DNA from: Allofrancisella inopinata
GTDB lineage: Bacteria; Pseudomonadota; Gammaproteobacteria; Francisellales; Francisellaceae
Assembly: GCF_012222965.1 (NCBI RefSeq)
Contig: NZ_CP038241.1
Coordinates: 682,001-746,000 of the forward strand
DNA length: 64,000 nt
Direction: 5' to 3'
Within the stretch, counting starts at the first letter, position 1. Every line of letters starts with the position of its first letter. The notes below the pieces were generated by a model, which did not search any database, was not told where the DNA came from, and saw only the letters and a program-made list of their open reading frames with translations. A program made the translations under genes and the position numbers. Below are positions 8,756 to 18,054 of the stretch, piece by piece.

Positions 8756-10726
8756 ATGACAAAAAAAATTTTTATCGTTTTTTTAACTATAACAAGTTTA
8801 GAATATGGCTACAGTCTAACAGACCAGCAAATTAAGTCTTCAAAGCAAGCTATTAAGGCTCTGTACAACAAAGACTATAAGTCTTATTATTTTCTTAAGT
8901 CAAAGCTTAAAGATACAAGCATTTACCCTTATTTACAATATAAAGAGATTAGTTCAGAACCAGGTACTTTTGATCAAATGACTATAGATAGTTATTATAA
9001 AGAAAATAAAGACACATACTGGATATCTCAATTGTCTGATGACCTTGCAACATATTATGCGAAAAATCATAATTGGGAGTTATTTGATAAATATTATACT
9101 GGTAGTCTAGGTGTTTCCGGAAAATGTTGGAGTATGCAAGCTCAGTATGAGCAAGGAGATAAGGAAAAGGCTTTAAATGCATATGCTCAGCTATGGCAAG
9201 ATAGGGTGTATATGCCATCTGGTTGTAATGAAATGCAAAAATATTGGGATAACTATGATCATAAAGCTAAAGATTATATTGTAACTAAAGCTTATACTTT
9301 AGCTTTTGCAAATAAATTTAGCGATGCGTTATGGTTACTAAACACTTATGTGAAAAGTAATGACGATTATGTAAATTACATTACAGCTTGGAAAGAAACG
9401 ACAAAAGATCCTAGTAAGCTGGATAACTTTATTTCAAAATTTAATAGGTATAGAAAGTTTAATGATATCTTTGTAGAGATATCGAAAAATTTAATCAAAA
9501 AAGATCCGGAAAGTTATACTAAGGTTTGGGACAATCTAAAGAATAAAAGCTATCTAGATGAGAAAACAAAACATCAGTGTATTTCTGAAATAGCAGTAAG
9601 TTTCGCGCGCTCTCAATCATCACAAGCTAAACAGTGGCTTGCTAAAGTAGATAAGAGATATCTTGATACTATTGTTTGGGAATGGTTATTAAGAGTAGAT
9701 CTGTATAATAGTGATTTTAAAGATTATATAAAAACTTATAGTAAGCTTCCTAAGAAATCTCAACAAGATGACGCTTGGAGATATTGGTTAGCATATAGTT
9801 ATAAGAAATTAGGGCAACAAGAGAAAGCGAAGCAAATATTTGAGCAGTTAGCTAAAGAACCTTTAGAATATTATTCATTTTTGGCTGCTGATGAGTTGGG
9901 TAAACCATATAACTATGGTGATAAACCTAATGGTAAGCTAGGCATTAAAGATATTAATGACTTATTAAAAGAGCAAACGATACAACAGGCTATTGATTTG
10001 TACCAGATTGACCAGTATACAGATTCAACTAGTTTATGGAAGTGGACTATTAGAAATAAATTAAAAAATGACCGAAAAGATGAAATAGAAAAATTAGCCC
10101 AATTAGCAGCTAATGAGAATATGTACTATGCAGCTATATTTAATATGTCAGTTATTGGGCAGTACTCAAATATTGGCTTACTATTTCCTAAGGCTTTTAT
10201 TTCCAAGGTTAAGGAGAATGCTGATAAGTACGCTATTGATAAAGATCTAATCCTTTCTATAATGAGAAAAGAGTCACTTTTTGATATAGAAGCAAAATCA
10301 CCAGCAGGGGCTAAAGGTTTAATGCAAGTAACTATACCAACAGCAGAATTTATAGTTAAAAAATATAAACTATCTTTAGTTGGAGATAAGTTAGATACTA
10401 TTGACACTCAAATATTCACTCCTGAGAATAACATTACAATTGGTACAGCAAATTTATATTTCTTAGATAGTCTTTTTAATAAAAATATGATTTTGGGCAT
10501 AGCAGCATACAATGCTGGTCCTGGTAATGTAGCTAAGTGGTTAAATACTAAAGAAGTTCCAGCTCCCATTTGGATAGAAAATATACCATTTGGTGAAACT
10601 AGGCACTATGTTCGTAAAGTTTTAGTTTATATGATTGTATATAATAATTTTGTCCTTAAAGATAAGCAAAAGCATATTAGTGACTTTCTTGGATCTAAGT
10701 TATCTTATAAACTAAGCTTTCGGTAG
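8756..10726 (+). CDS. slt: Soluble lytic murein transglycosylase (Slt70-like)
   Basis: A periplasmic enzyme that cleaves the MurNAc-GlcNAc bond with formation of a 1,6-anhydro end. A signal peptide is visible at residues 1-22 (KKIFIVFLTITSLEYGYS). A long alpha-helical superhelical U/L domain runs to about residue 480. A C-terminal goose-type lysozyme-like SLT domain follows, with catalytic Glu506 in IMRKESLFDIEAKSPAGAKG, the GLMQVT motif, and AAYNAGPGNVAKW. The 656-residue length matches Slt70. It follows mtnN by 11 bases. Confidence 0.94.
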   Translation: MTKKIFIVFLTITSLEYGYSLTDQQIKSSKQAIKALYNKDYKSYYFLKSKLKDTSIYPYLQYKEISSEPGTFDQMTIDSYYKENKDTYWISQLSDDLATYYAKNHNWELFDKYYTGSLGVSGKCWSMQAQYEQGDKEKALNAYAQLWQDRVYMPSGCNEMQKYWDNYDHKAKDYIVTKAYTLAFANKFSDALWLLNTYVKSNDDYVNYITAWKETTKDPSKLDNFISKFNRYRKFNDIFVEISKNLIKKDPESYTKVWDNLKNKSYLDEKTKHQCISEIAVSFARSQSSQAKQWLAKVDKRYLDTIVWEWLLRVDLYNSDFKDYIKTYSKLPKKSQQDDAWRYWLAYSYKKLGQQEKAKQIFEQLAKEPLEYYSFLAADELGKPYNYGDKPNGKLGIKDINDLLKEQTIQQAIDLYQIDQYTDSTSLWKWTIRNKLKNDRKDEIEKLAQLAANENMYYAAIFNMSVIGQYSNIGLLFPKAFISKVKENADKYAIDKDLILSIMRKESLFDIEAKSPAGAKGLMQVTIPTAEFIVKKYKLSLVGDKLDTIDTQIFTPENNITIGTANLYFLDSLFNKNMILGIAAYNAGPGNVAKWLNTKEVPAPIWIENIPFGETRHYVRKVLVYMIVYNNFVLKDKQKHISDFLGSKLSYKLSFR

Positions 10727-10815
10727 TTAAACCTAATTCGTCGCTCCTGAAAGGTCAAAGAATTATTTTTTATAAATAAAATAGGTTTCGCTGCTTACTG
10801 CGTAAGCTATAGCGA

Positions 10816-10964
10816 CATACTTTTTTCATGGCAAAAAAAGTATGCAAAACTGCCTAGCACTACGCTCACGTAGTTATAAACAAATGGAAAATAAAAAACT
10901 CGCTAATTTTTAAAAAACTAGCTCAAACAGTTTTATTTTTTAATCATTTGTTTTTGTAACTACT
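10816..10964. repeat. Strongly folded intergenic DNA between slt and dnaE
   Basis: The 367-base gap 10727-11093 holds no gene but is dense in inverted repeats. CATACTTTTTT (10816-10826) pairs with AAAAAAAGTATG (10833-10844) around a six-base loop, a good terminator shape for slt. A larger imperfect hairpin follows: the arm starting GTAGTTATAAACAAATG (10870 on) pairs with the arm ending CATTTGTTTTTGTAACTAC (to about 10964). A nested GCTAATTTTT / AAAAAACTAGC stem forms its tip. The symmetric build suggests a degenerate miniature inverted-repeat element or a bidirectional structure. No reading frame is present. Confidence 0.6.
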
Positions 10965-11093
10965 AACCGCTAATATGCGGTACTTACTGTATGTTTAGGG
11001 CCATTTAAAGCTCATAGACAAATTCTACCATGATTTTATAATTCTTTTATAGTAACATTTATAGTTAAATTTATTTATAAAAAAATATTTATA

Positions 11094-14000
11094 ATGATTT
11101 CTCACCTTAGGGTTCATACAGGGTTTTCTGTTATTGATAGTACAGTTAGACTAAATGAGCTTTTTGAAACAGCTAAACAAAAGGGTATAGTTGCTTTAGC
11201 TTTGACTGATGTATGTAATTTATTTGCAGCTGTTAAATTTTATAAACAAGCCTTAAAAATTGGCATCAAACCAATATTTGGTGTTGAGTTAAAAATTGAT
11301 ACACACTTTGGAATATGTGACTTAGTATTATTAGCTGAAAATAATCAAGGCTATCAAAATATCGTTAACCTTGTTTCTAGAGCATATCAGGAGGCTGATA
11401 GAGTAGGCCCAATTCCTTTAGTGCCTAAAGAATGGTTTAAGCAAATGGATTTTAAAAATACTATTTGCTTAAACGGTGGGCAAAATGGTGAGTTAGGTAA
11501 GGCTATACTTTCAAAAGATTCTAATAAAATTTCAGAAGTTATATCAGAGTATATTGCTATCTTTGGCAAAGATAAATATTTTATAGAAATCCATAAATTA
11601 GGCTATGAAAATGAAGGCTTATATAATGAAAAAGCTTTAGAATTGGCCCATGAAAAAGGTTTGCTTGCTGTAGCTACTAATCTAACAGTATTTATGAATT
11701 CAGAAGATTACGATATTCATGAAATTAGAGCTTGTATTAACGAGAAAACAACTATCTTAGATGAAACTAGAAAATCTAGGTTTACCCAAGAGCAATATTT
11801 AAAGTCATCAGAAGAAATGCATGAGACCTTTGGTGGTTTACCAGTATTGTTAACCAATACTTTAACTATAGCAAAGCGTTGTAACGTTACATTTGAACTT
11901 GGTAAGCCATCATTACCTACTGTTGGTATCCCAGAAGGTTTAACACAAAGAGAATACTTTTCAAAAATATGTTATCAAGGGCTACAAAAACGTTTAGAAA
12001 AAATATTACCTCTTAAGTCTGCAGATAAGCATGAGCAGATAACTAACACTTATAAAGAAAGGTTGCAGAGAGAAATTGATATTATCTGTGACATGGGTTT
12101 TCCAGGGTATTTTCTTATAGTTGAGGATTTCATACGTTGGGCAAAAGAAAATGACATCCCAGTGGGACCTGGACGTGGTTCAGGAGCTGGATCTTTGGTA
12201 GCTTATTCCTTATCGATTACAGACATAGATCCTTTACCATATGGATTGCTTTTTGAAAGGTTTTTGAACCCAGAAAGAGTATCAATGCCTGATTTTGATA
12301 TAGATTTTTGTATCCAAGGTAGAGATAGAGTAATCAAATATGTTGAACAAAAGTATGGTAAGGAAAGTGTAGCCCAGATTATTACGTATGGAACAATGGC
12401 TGCTAAAGGTGTTGTGCGTGATGTAGTTAGAGTTATGGGACAAAGCTTTGGTTTTGGTGATAGGATAGCTAAACTTATTCCAGAAACACCTGGAACAACT
12501 TTTAAAAAGATCCTTCATAAAGGTGAGCCTTTGTATGAGGAAATGAAGGCTGATGAGGATGTTGCAGAAATAATCGAAAAAGCCCAAAAACTTGAAGGTT
12601 TACCACGTAGTTTAGGTAAGCATGCTGCTGGTATTGTAATATCACCAACAGTTATATCTGAATTTGCTCCAATATACTGTGAGGACAAAGGTGGAGATAT
12701 TGTTACTCAGTTTGATAAAGGTGATGTGGAAGATGTTGGCTTAGTCAAGTTTGACTTTCTAGGTTTAAAAAACTTAACGATAATAAATAATACGGTTAAA
12801 AGTATTAATGCTAAGAAAAAAGCTGGTGAGTCTTTTTTAAATATTTCTGATATTCCTTTAGATGACAAACAAACCTATAAACTTTTACAAGCCGGTAATA
12901 CTACTGGAATATTTCAGCTTGAATCACAGGGAATGCGTCAGATAGTTAAAGATCTTGGCACTTCAAATTTTGAAGAGATTATTGCACTAGTTGCACTATA
13001 CCGACCAGGACCTATGGAAAATATCCCAACATTTATAGACCGAAAACATGGGCGTAAGCAGATTTCTTATTTACATCCTTTACTTGAAGAGGTCCTTAAG
13101 GAAACTTATGGTATACCAGTTTACCAAGAGCAAGTAATGCAAATGGCACAAAAACTAGCTGGCTATACCCTTGGAGCAGCAGACCTTTTACGTAGAGCAA
13201 TGGGTAAAAAGAAACCAGAGGAGATGGAGCAACAACGTAAAATTTTTAAAGAAGGTGCTAAAAAATACAATAACATTGAGTCTAGTTTAGCTGATGAAAT
13301 ATTTGATCAGATGGAAGCTTTTGCCGGTTATGGTTTTAACAAATCCCATGCTGCTGCATATGCTTTAATAGCTTATCAAACTGCTTGGTTAAAGGCACAT
13401 TTTCCCGATGAATATATGGCTGCTCTTATGTCTGGTGATATGGGTAATACTGATCAGCTAGTGAAGTTTATTCTAGATTGTAAAAACATGGGGATATCAG
13501 TCCAAGCACCTAATGTAAACACTAGTGTATATGATTGTATTGCTGTTTCAAAAGGTACTATATTACTTGGTTTGGGAGCTATAAAAGGGCTTGGTGGAGA
13601 AGCCATTAAAAGTATTCTTACGGAACGAAAGTTAGCAGGTAAATTCAGTTCAATTTTTGAATTATGTCGTAGAGTGGACTTACGTAAAGTTAATAAAAAA
13701 GCTCTTGAGGCGTTATGTTTTGCTGGTGCTATAAATGGTATTTCAAAAAACAGAGCTACAGCTTTTAACTCTATAGAAAAAGCTATAAAAAATGCCGGTT
13801 ACGTCAACGAGATGAATGCTGCTGGTCAAGATGACCTATTTGGCTTTACAGAACAAGAAAGTGATACAGATTCTGAATTTGAAAAAGAATGTTTCACAGA
13901 AGAATGGAGCTTAAGGGAATTACTAATAAATGAGAAAAAAGCCTTAGGTATGTACTTTAGTGGGCATATTCTTGACGAAGAAAGTCATTGGCGTAATCAT

Positions 14001-14567
14001 GTAAGTTTTAGTGATCTTGAAAAAATACAACGCCCAAATATGGATGGAAATTCAGTTAGAATTATTGCTAGTATGATAACCCCAGCTATTCGTAGAAAGA
14101 CTAAGACCGGTAGGGTTTTATATATTATCAATATTGATGATGAGTTTGACAGAGTAGATTGTCTGGTTAGTGAAGATATATTTGCATCTGTTAAAGATAG
14201 TATAAGTGTGGATGATATTGTTGTGGTAGAAGGTAAAGTTAGCCGAGATATACAGCGAGAGAGAAATAAGCTAAGTGTTGATAAAGTCCAGCCAATTTCT
14301 CAATATATAGATGAAAACTTTAGTAAAGTTAAGCTGACATTAAAATGTGAAAATATAAACCCTACTAATCTAAATAAAGTCCTTAATAACTTTAGAAATA
14401 ATATTAACTCCCATAATGAGCAAAAATCAAATATTTTAGAAATAATTGTATCTCTAGATGGAGTAGAGGCTAGTTTTGATACTTTACAGAAACCTTCCTC
14501 AATATATGAGTTTGTTAATGACATTAGTAGGTTAATAGCAGAAGGTAGTACGGTTAGTTTGGGATAG
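11094..14567 (+). CDS. dnaE: DNA polymerase III alpha subunit
   Basis: The catalytic subunit of the replicative polymerase. The 1157-residue protein starts with the PHP domain (HLRVHTGFSVID), followed by the palm, with the metal-binding aspartates at Asp400 and Asp402 (MPDFDIDFC). The fingers/thumb contain GPGRGSGAGSLVAY and the AGYGFNKSHAAAYAL motif. A helix-hairpin-helix region near 830 and a C-terminal OB-fold (about 990-1060) complete it. The length equals that of Gram-negative DnaE1 proteins. No other gene is cotranscribed with it here. Confidence 0.97.
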   Translation: MISHLRVHTGFSVIDSTVRLNELFETAKQKGIVALALTDVCNLFAAVKFYKQALKIGIKPIFGVELKIDTHFGICDLVLLAENNQGYQNIVNLVSRAYQEADRVGPIPLVPKEWFKQMDFKNTICLNGGQNGELGKAILSKDSNKISEVISEYIAIFGKDKYFIEIHKLGYENEGLYNEKALELAHEKGLLAVATNLTVFMNSEDYDIHEIRACINEKTTILDETRKSRFTQEQYLKSSEEMHETFGGLPVLLTNTLTIAKRCNVTFELGKPSLPTVGIPEGLTQREYFSKICYQGLQKRLEKILPLKSADKHEQITNTYKERLQREIDIICDMGFPGYFLIVEDFIRWAKENDIPVGPGRGSGAGSLVAYSLSITDIDPLPYGLLFERFLNPERVSMPDFDIDFCIQGRDRVIKYVEQKYGKESVAQIITYGTMAAKGVVRDVVRVMGQSFGFGDRIAKLIPETPGTTFKKILHKGEPLYEEMKADEDVAEIIEKAQKLEGLPRSLGKHAAGIVISPTVISEFAPIYCEDKGGDIVTQFDKGDVEDVGLVKFDFLGLKNLTIINNTVKSINAKKKAGESFLNISDIPLDDKQTYKLLQAGNTTGIFQLESQGMRQIVKDLGTSNFEEIIALVALYRPGPMENIPTFIDRKHGRKQISYLHPLLEEVLKETYGIPVYQEQVMQMAQKLAGYTLGAADLLRRAMGKKKPEEMEQQRKIFKEGAKKYNNIESSLADEIFDQMEAFAGYGFNKSHAAAYALIAYQTAWLKAHFPDEYMAALMSGDMGNTDQLVKFILDCKNMGISVQAPNVNTSVYDCIAVSKGTILLGLGAIKGLGGEAIKSILTERKLAGKFSSIFELCRRVDLRKVNKKALEALCFAGAINGISKNRATAFNSIEKAIKNAGYVNEMNAAGQDDLFGFTEQESDTDSEFEKECFTEEWSLRELLINEKKALGMYFSGHILDEESHWRNHVSFSDLEKIQRPNMDGNSVRIIASMITPAIRRKTKTGRVLYIINIDDEFDRVDCLVSEDIFASVKDSISVDDIVVVEGKVSRDIQRERNKLSVDKVQPISQYIDENFSKVKLTLKCENINPTNLNKVLNNFRNNINSHNEQKSNILEIIVSLDGVEASFDTLQKPSSIYEFVNDISRLIAEGSTVSLG

Positions 14568-14587
14568 TATAAGTTAGTGGGTTGTAT

Positions 14588-14615
14588 GAGCCTCTCCATC
14601 TAACTGTGTAAATTC
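14588..14615. repeat. Solitary IS256-type terminal inverted repeat
   Basis: This 28-base stretch begins GAGCCTCTCCATCTAACTGT. It matches, apart from a few mismatches, the terminal repeat of the intact IS256 element at 20512-21851 (right end read inward begins GAGCCTTTCCACTTAACTGT). No transposase sequence follows it, so it is an orphan end, a solo relic or a miniature derivative. The rest of the gap (14616-15053) has no gene that I can see. It includes a GTAGCTTGCAACATCCCCTT stretch at 14721-14740 related to the dispersed repeat at 37800-37950. Confidence 0.75.
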
Positions 14616-15053
14616 ACTTATATCTAACTCCTTATAAAATGTAGTAGTTCAATCTTCTCCTGAAATAATTTTTGCAATCTAGTTCCCGAGGAAGTTTATT
14701 GCATTTTAGAGCAATTATTTGTAGCTTGCAACATCCCCTTAAGACATAAATTAGGTCAGTCAAGCACTACAAGACACTTAAGAGTTAATTATTAATAGTA
14801 GCTGTCAATTATTACCTTTTTACTTAAGTTTTTAAAGAGTATAACATGTAATAGTCTAAGAGTGAAGATGGGATTTTTCAGCAAGAAAACACTAATCAAC
14901 TCTATGTTTTGAAACAGTAGAGGAAAATATTTACTATGAAATGAGAGGCGTAGATTGATATATAATTTATTTTCTATCGCTGCACGTATCGTAAAAATGA
15001 GTAAAGATTGTAATGTTTAGAATTAGATGTTTATATAAGGATAGGGTGTTACT

Positions 15054-16418
15054 ATGAAGATGGCTATTGAAACATTTATCAAATTAAATGTCATACCAGG
15101 AGAAAGATGTTGGCAACAGTCTTCCTCTTTTATTTTTGATAAAGAGTATATATCAGCTGCAATTCAAAAAAGTTATACGCCGTTCGAGTTCTCTAATCTG
15201 CGCGTCCTGAAAAAGAATGAACAAGGGGATGCTATTAGAGGCGGTCATTTAATCAATATATATATATATAAAACTGTAAATCATTTTGGTAAAGAAGAAT
15301 ACCGAGTGATTAAATTAATGAACTACGGGGCATTAAATGGACTCCCTATAGAAAGATCTGTTCAAGGGTTTAATGATTTTTACCAGAATGCTTATTCTGG
15401 TGAATATGATGGTTTAGCAACTGCACGCAGCCTAAACATAGGGGCAGTTTACTTGTTGGATATGCCTTTTGTGGGGGGGAAGGTTATGGATCCTATTAAG
15501 TCTACGGAGCAATTCATAAATTCTGAGCTTCATATGTCATTTAAAGAAAATAAACGTTTCATAACTGATTTACATTCTCATGGGAACATCGTGGAATATC
15601 ATACAGGAAAGGCAACACACTTCCTAATTAGAGACTTTGATTATTACATTCGTTCAAAAAATGTTGTGGAAAAATTTCCCTTAAATGGAACAAGAAATTC
15701 ATGGAGTTCACAACTTTTGAAAATGGATAATGGGTGTTATCCTTGGGATGATCAAGAGTCAGTTTCATCCGGTCAATATAAGTCGGGTGGGAATGGGTAC
15801 AAAGCATTAGAGGAGATATACAATTCAAACTATCCTAATGAAGCAAAGCAGATTGAAAATGTTTTTGAAGGGTTTAAAGAGTTTTTTCTTAATAATATTG
15901 AAAGACAAAATATTTCTCCACAGTTGTACACGGATTTACTGCATTCAAAAACTTTACCAGAACTAGTTTATTATTGTTGTTTAGCAGATAAACCATCATT
16001 TTTTGGGAGCCATCATATTTGTGCGGACAAGCTCGTTAGCCTGTTGACGGAGCCTAAAAAGCATATAACACCCGACAAGTATAAAAAACACAACGAGTTA
16101 ATTAAGAATATTAGTGACCTATTGAATAATCATAGATTTGATATGAGGTCTACTCATCAGCGTTATGCTCAATTACGATTATATGCCCTTTCAGCGGGTA
16201 CAGCTATGAACCTTCGCGAACAAGGAAAGGCCTGGCGTGATGATACTAAAAATAAATTTAAACAGCTACGTGACCGGGGGAACAATTCATACTCATACGA
16301 TGCTGTTGCTCTTTCAAAAGAATACTCAGATGCAAAGTCAGCTAGAATATGGCGACCAAATGATCATAAATATTTTGAAGATGTATGGTTAGGTAAAAAA
16401 AATCATAAAGGCTATTAA
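15054..16418 (+). CDS. Unknown protein with protein-kinase-like landmarks
   Basis: A 454-residue protein that I do not recognise by name. The start is the ATG at 15054 after AGGATAGGG; a second ATG two codons on is possible. Kinase-fold landmarks occur in the right order. A strand carries Lys87 (EEYRVIKLMNYG), like the ATP-binding lysine. A hinge-like segment reads YLLDMPFVGGKVMD (133-146). FITDLHSHGNIVEY (Asp172, Asn178) resembles an APH/kinase catalytic loop, though with six rather than five residues between Asp and Asn. FLIRDFDYYI (Asp194/Asp196) resembles a metal-binding DFG/DFD segment. Residues 230-454 are mostly helical and unassigned. There is no signal peptide or membrane segment. 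It stands alone between an IS-end relic and an orphan 5S gene, a typical accessory-gene site. A translocated kinase-like effector is one possibility, but it is unproven. Confidence 0.45.
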   Translation: MKMAIETFIKLNVIPGERCWQQSSSFIFDKEYISAAIQKSYTPFEFSNLRVLKKNEQGDAIRGGHLINIYIYKTVNHFGKEEYRVIKLMNYGALNGLPIERSVQGFNDFYQNAYSGEYDGLATARSLNIGAVYLLDMPFVGGKVMDPIKSTEQFINSELHMSFKENKRFITDLHSHGNIVEYHTGKATHFLIRDFDYYIRSKNVVEKFPLNGTRNSWSSQLLKMDNGCYPWDDQESVSSGQYKSGGNGYKALEEIYNSNYPNEAKQIENVFEGFKEFFLNNIERQNISPQLYTDLLHSKTLPELVYYCCLADKPSFFGSHHICADKLVSLLTEPKKHITPDKYKKHNELIKNISDLLNNHRFDMRSTHQRYAQLRLYALSAGTAMNLREQGKAWRDDTKNKFKQLRDRGNNSYSYDAVALSKEYSDAKSARIWRPNDHKYFEDVWLGKKNHKGY

Positions 16419-16528
16419 GTAAATAATTTAATTTCTACCCCTGCCCTTGTTTATGACCAATTTTAAGATATGTATGGATAGATAGATTAAAATTATAAGT
16501 TTTTTTGTGGCAATACTAAAACTAACAG

Positions 16529-16556
16529 TTGACTTATGAATTAAGAAGAGTATCAT
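16529..16556 (+). promoter_or_regulatory. Sigma-70-type promoter of the orphan 5S rRNA gene
   Basis: TTGACT (16529-16534) and TATCAT (16551-16556) are separated by 16 bases. The 5S sequence begins about six bases after the second box. The spacing and position suggest that the solitary 5S gene is transcribed on its own, not as part of an rrn operon. Confidence 0.65.
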
Positions 16557-16561
16557 ATATG

Positions 16562-16679
16562 CACTGACGATAATAGCAGTCTGGAACCACCTGATCCCTT
16601 TCCGAACTCAGAAGTGAAACGGACTAACGCCGATGATAGTCTGGCATTTGCCCAGGTGAAAGTAGGTAATCGTCAGGAC
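16562..16679 (+). rRNA. rrf: 5S ribosomal RNA (solitary copy)
   Basis: The sequence contains the conserved 5S core GAACCACCTGATCCCTTTCC and CGAACTCAGAAGTGAAAC, the CGCCGATGATAGT segment and AGTAGGTAATCG. The terminal stem CTGACGA (16564-16570) pairs with TCGTCAG (16670-16676). No 16S, 23S or tRNA sequence is nearby, so this is an isolated 5S gene. From memory, Francisella genomes have one more 5S than complete rrn operons, which agrees. The exact ends are approximate. Confidence 0.93.
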
Positions 16680-16791
16680 TTTTCAAACCTAATATTGTTT
16701 CCTGATAATTTTTCATAGTTAGATTTTAAAATGTTTTTCAATCTTTAATATGCTATCCTATACATTTAGTTTCATGTATATAAAAAAATAG

Positions 16792-18054
16792 ATGTTTAGA
16801 AGTCTTCCTTTATTTATTGGACTTAGATATATTCGTGCAAAAAAACGTAATAGATTCATATCTATCATTTCTGCAATTTCTTTTTTAGGGATATCTTTAG
16901 GTGTAGCTGTGCTTATTACAGTTATGTCTGTGATGAACGGTTTTGATGAGCAGATTAAAAGTCGTATCCTTATGATGGTGCCACCATTGAAAGTTTATGA
17001 GTTAGGTGGAAAACTAGAAGATTGGCAAGGTGTTGCAAAGCAAATAGAATCTAAGATACCTAAGGTAAAAGCAGCAGCACCAGTTATAGATTCACAAGGG
17101 TTATTAAGTGCAAATCGTGGTGGTAGTACGACAGCTTTTGTGCAAATACAAGGTATAGAGCCTAAGTACCAAACCAAAGTTTTACCTATAGCAGATCATA
17201 TTATTGATGGTTCTTTGGCGACACTAGAAGATGATAAAGGATATAATATAGTTTTAGGAAGTGCTTTGGCTGATAGTTTAGGAGTAACAATAGGTGATAA
17301 GGTAACACTTATAGTACCAAAGGTGAGCTTGACTCCAGCAGGTATGATACCTAGAATTAAACAGTTTACGGTTTCAGGGATCTTTTCTGTTAGTTATCAG
17401 TATGATGCTTATTATGCACTTATAAATATTAAAAATGCACAAAAGGTTTTTCAGTTAGGTGATAATGTTTCAGCTTTACAACTTGGCGTAAATAACATTT
17501 ATGATGCTCCGGAGATAAAAAATAAACTTAACGATGGGGCTATACAGTCTTACTACTTTACTCGAGATTGGACCGATGAAAATAAATCTTTCTTTGATGC
17601 TTTAAAGATGGAAAAAACGATGATGTTTTTCATTTTACTTTTAATTATTACAGTTGCCATATTTAATCTATTATCTTCCTTAGTAATGTTGGTTACTGAT
17701 AAGCGTAGTGATATAGCTATATTAAGAACTATGGGAATGTCATCACGCCAAATTATCAAAATATTTATTTACCAAGGTTCTATTATAGGTTTGATAGGTA
17801 CTATTCTAGGAGTATTATTAGGAGTTTTACTCTCTAGTTACGCTACAGAAATTGTTAATTTTATCCAGCAGGTTACAGGTAGGCAGCTTGTTAGCGCAAA
17901 TGTTTATTTGATTGACTACATCCCATCTAAACTTATGTTAGATGACGTTATAAAAGTAACTATAGTTTCGATGATTTTAAGCTTTATAGCTACGTTGTAT
18001 CCAGCTTGGAGTGCTTCAAGAGTACAACCAGTGGAGGCTCTTAGATATGAGTAA
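16792..18054 (+). CDS. lolC: Lipoprotein-releasing ABC transporter permease (LolC/LolE type)
   Basis: The membrane subunit of the LolCDE complex, which extracts outer-membrane lipoproteins from the inner membrane. The 420-residue protein has one N-terminal membrane helix (about 23-48, within SIISAISFLGISLGVAVLI). A large periplasmic domain (about 50-265) follows, then a C-terminal FtsX-like block of three membrane helices ending WSASRVQPVEALRYE. It overlaps lolD by eight bases. No second permease gene is adjacent, so the complex may use one permease type (LolF-like arrangement) or a partner encoded elsewhere. Confidence 0.93.
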   Translation: MFRSLPLFIGLRYIRAKKRNRFISIISAISFLGISLGVAVLITVMSVMNGFDEQIKSRILMMVPPLKVYELGGKLEDWQGVAKQIESKIPKVKAAAPVIDSQGLLSANRGGSTTAFVQIQGIEPKYQTKVLPIADHIIDGSLATLEDDKGYNIVLGSALADSLGVTIGDKVTLIVPKVSLTPAGMIPRIKQFTVSGIFSVSYQYDAYYALINIKNAQKVFQLGDNVSALQLGVNNIYDAPEIKNKLNDGAIQSYYFTRDWTDENKSFFDALKMEKTMMFFILLLIITVAIFNLLSSLVMLVTDKRSDIAILRTMGMSSRQIIKIFIYQGSIIGLIGTILGVLLGVLLSSYATEIVNFIQQVTGRQLVSANVYLIDYIPSKLMLDDVIKVTIVSMILSFIATLYPAWSASRVQPVEALRYE

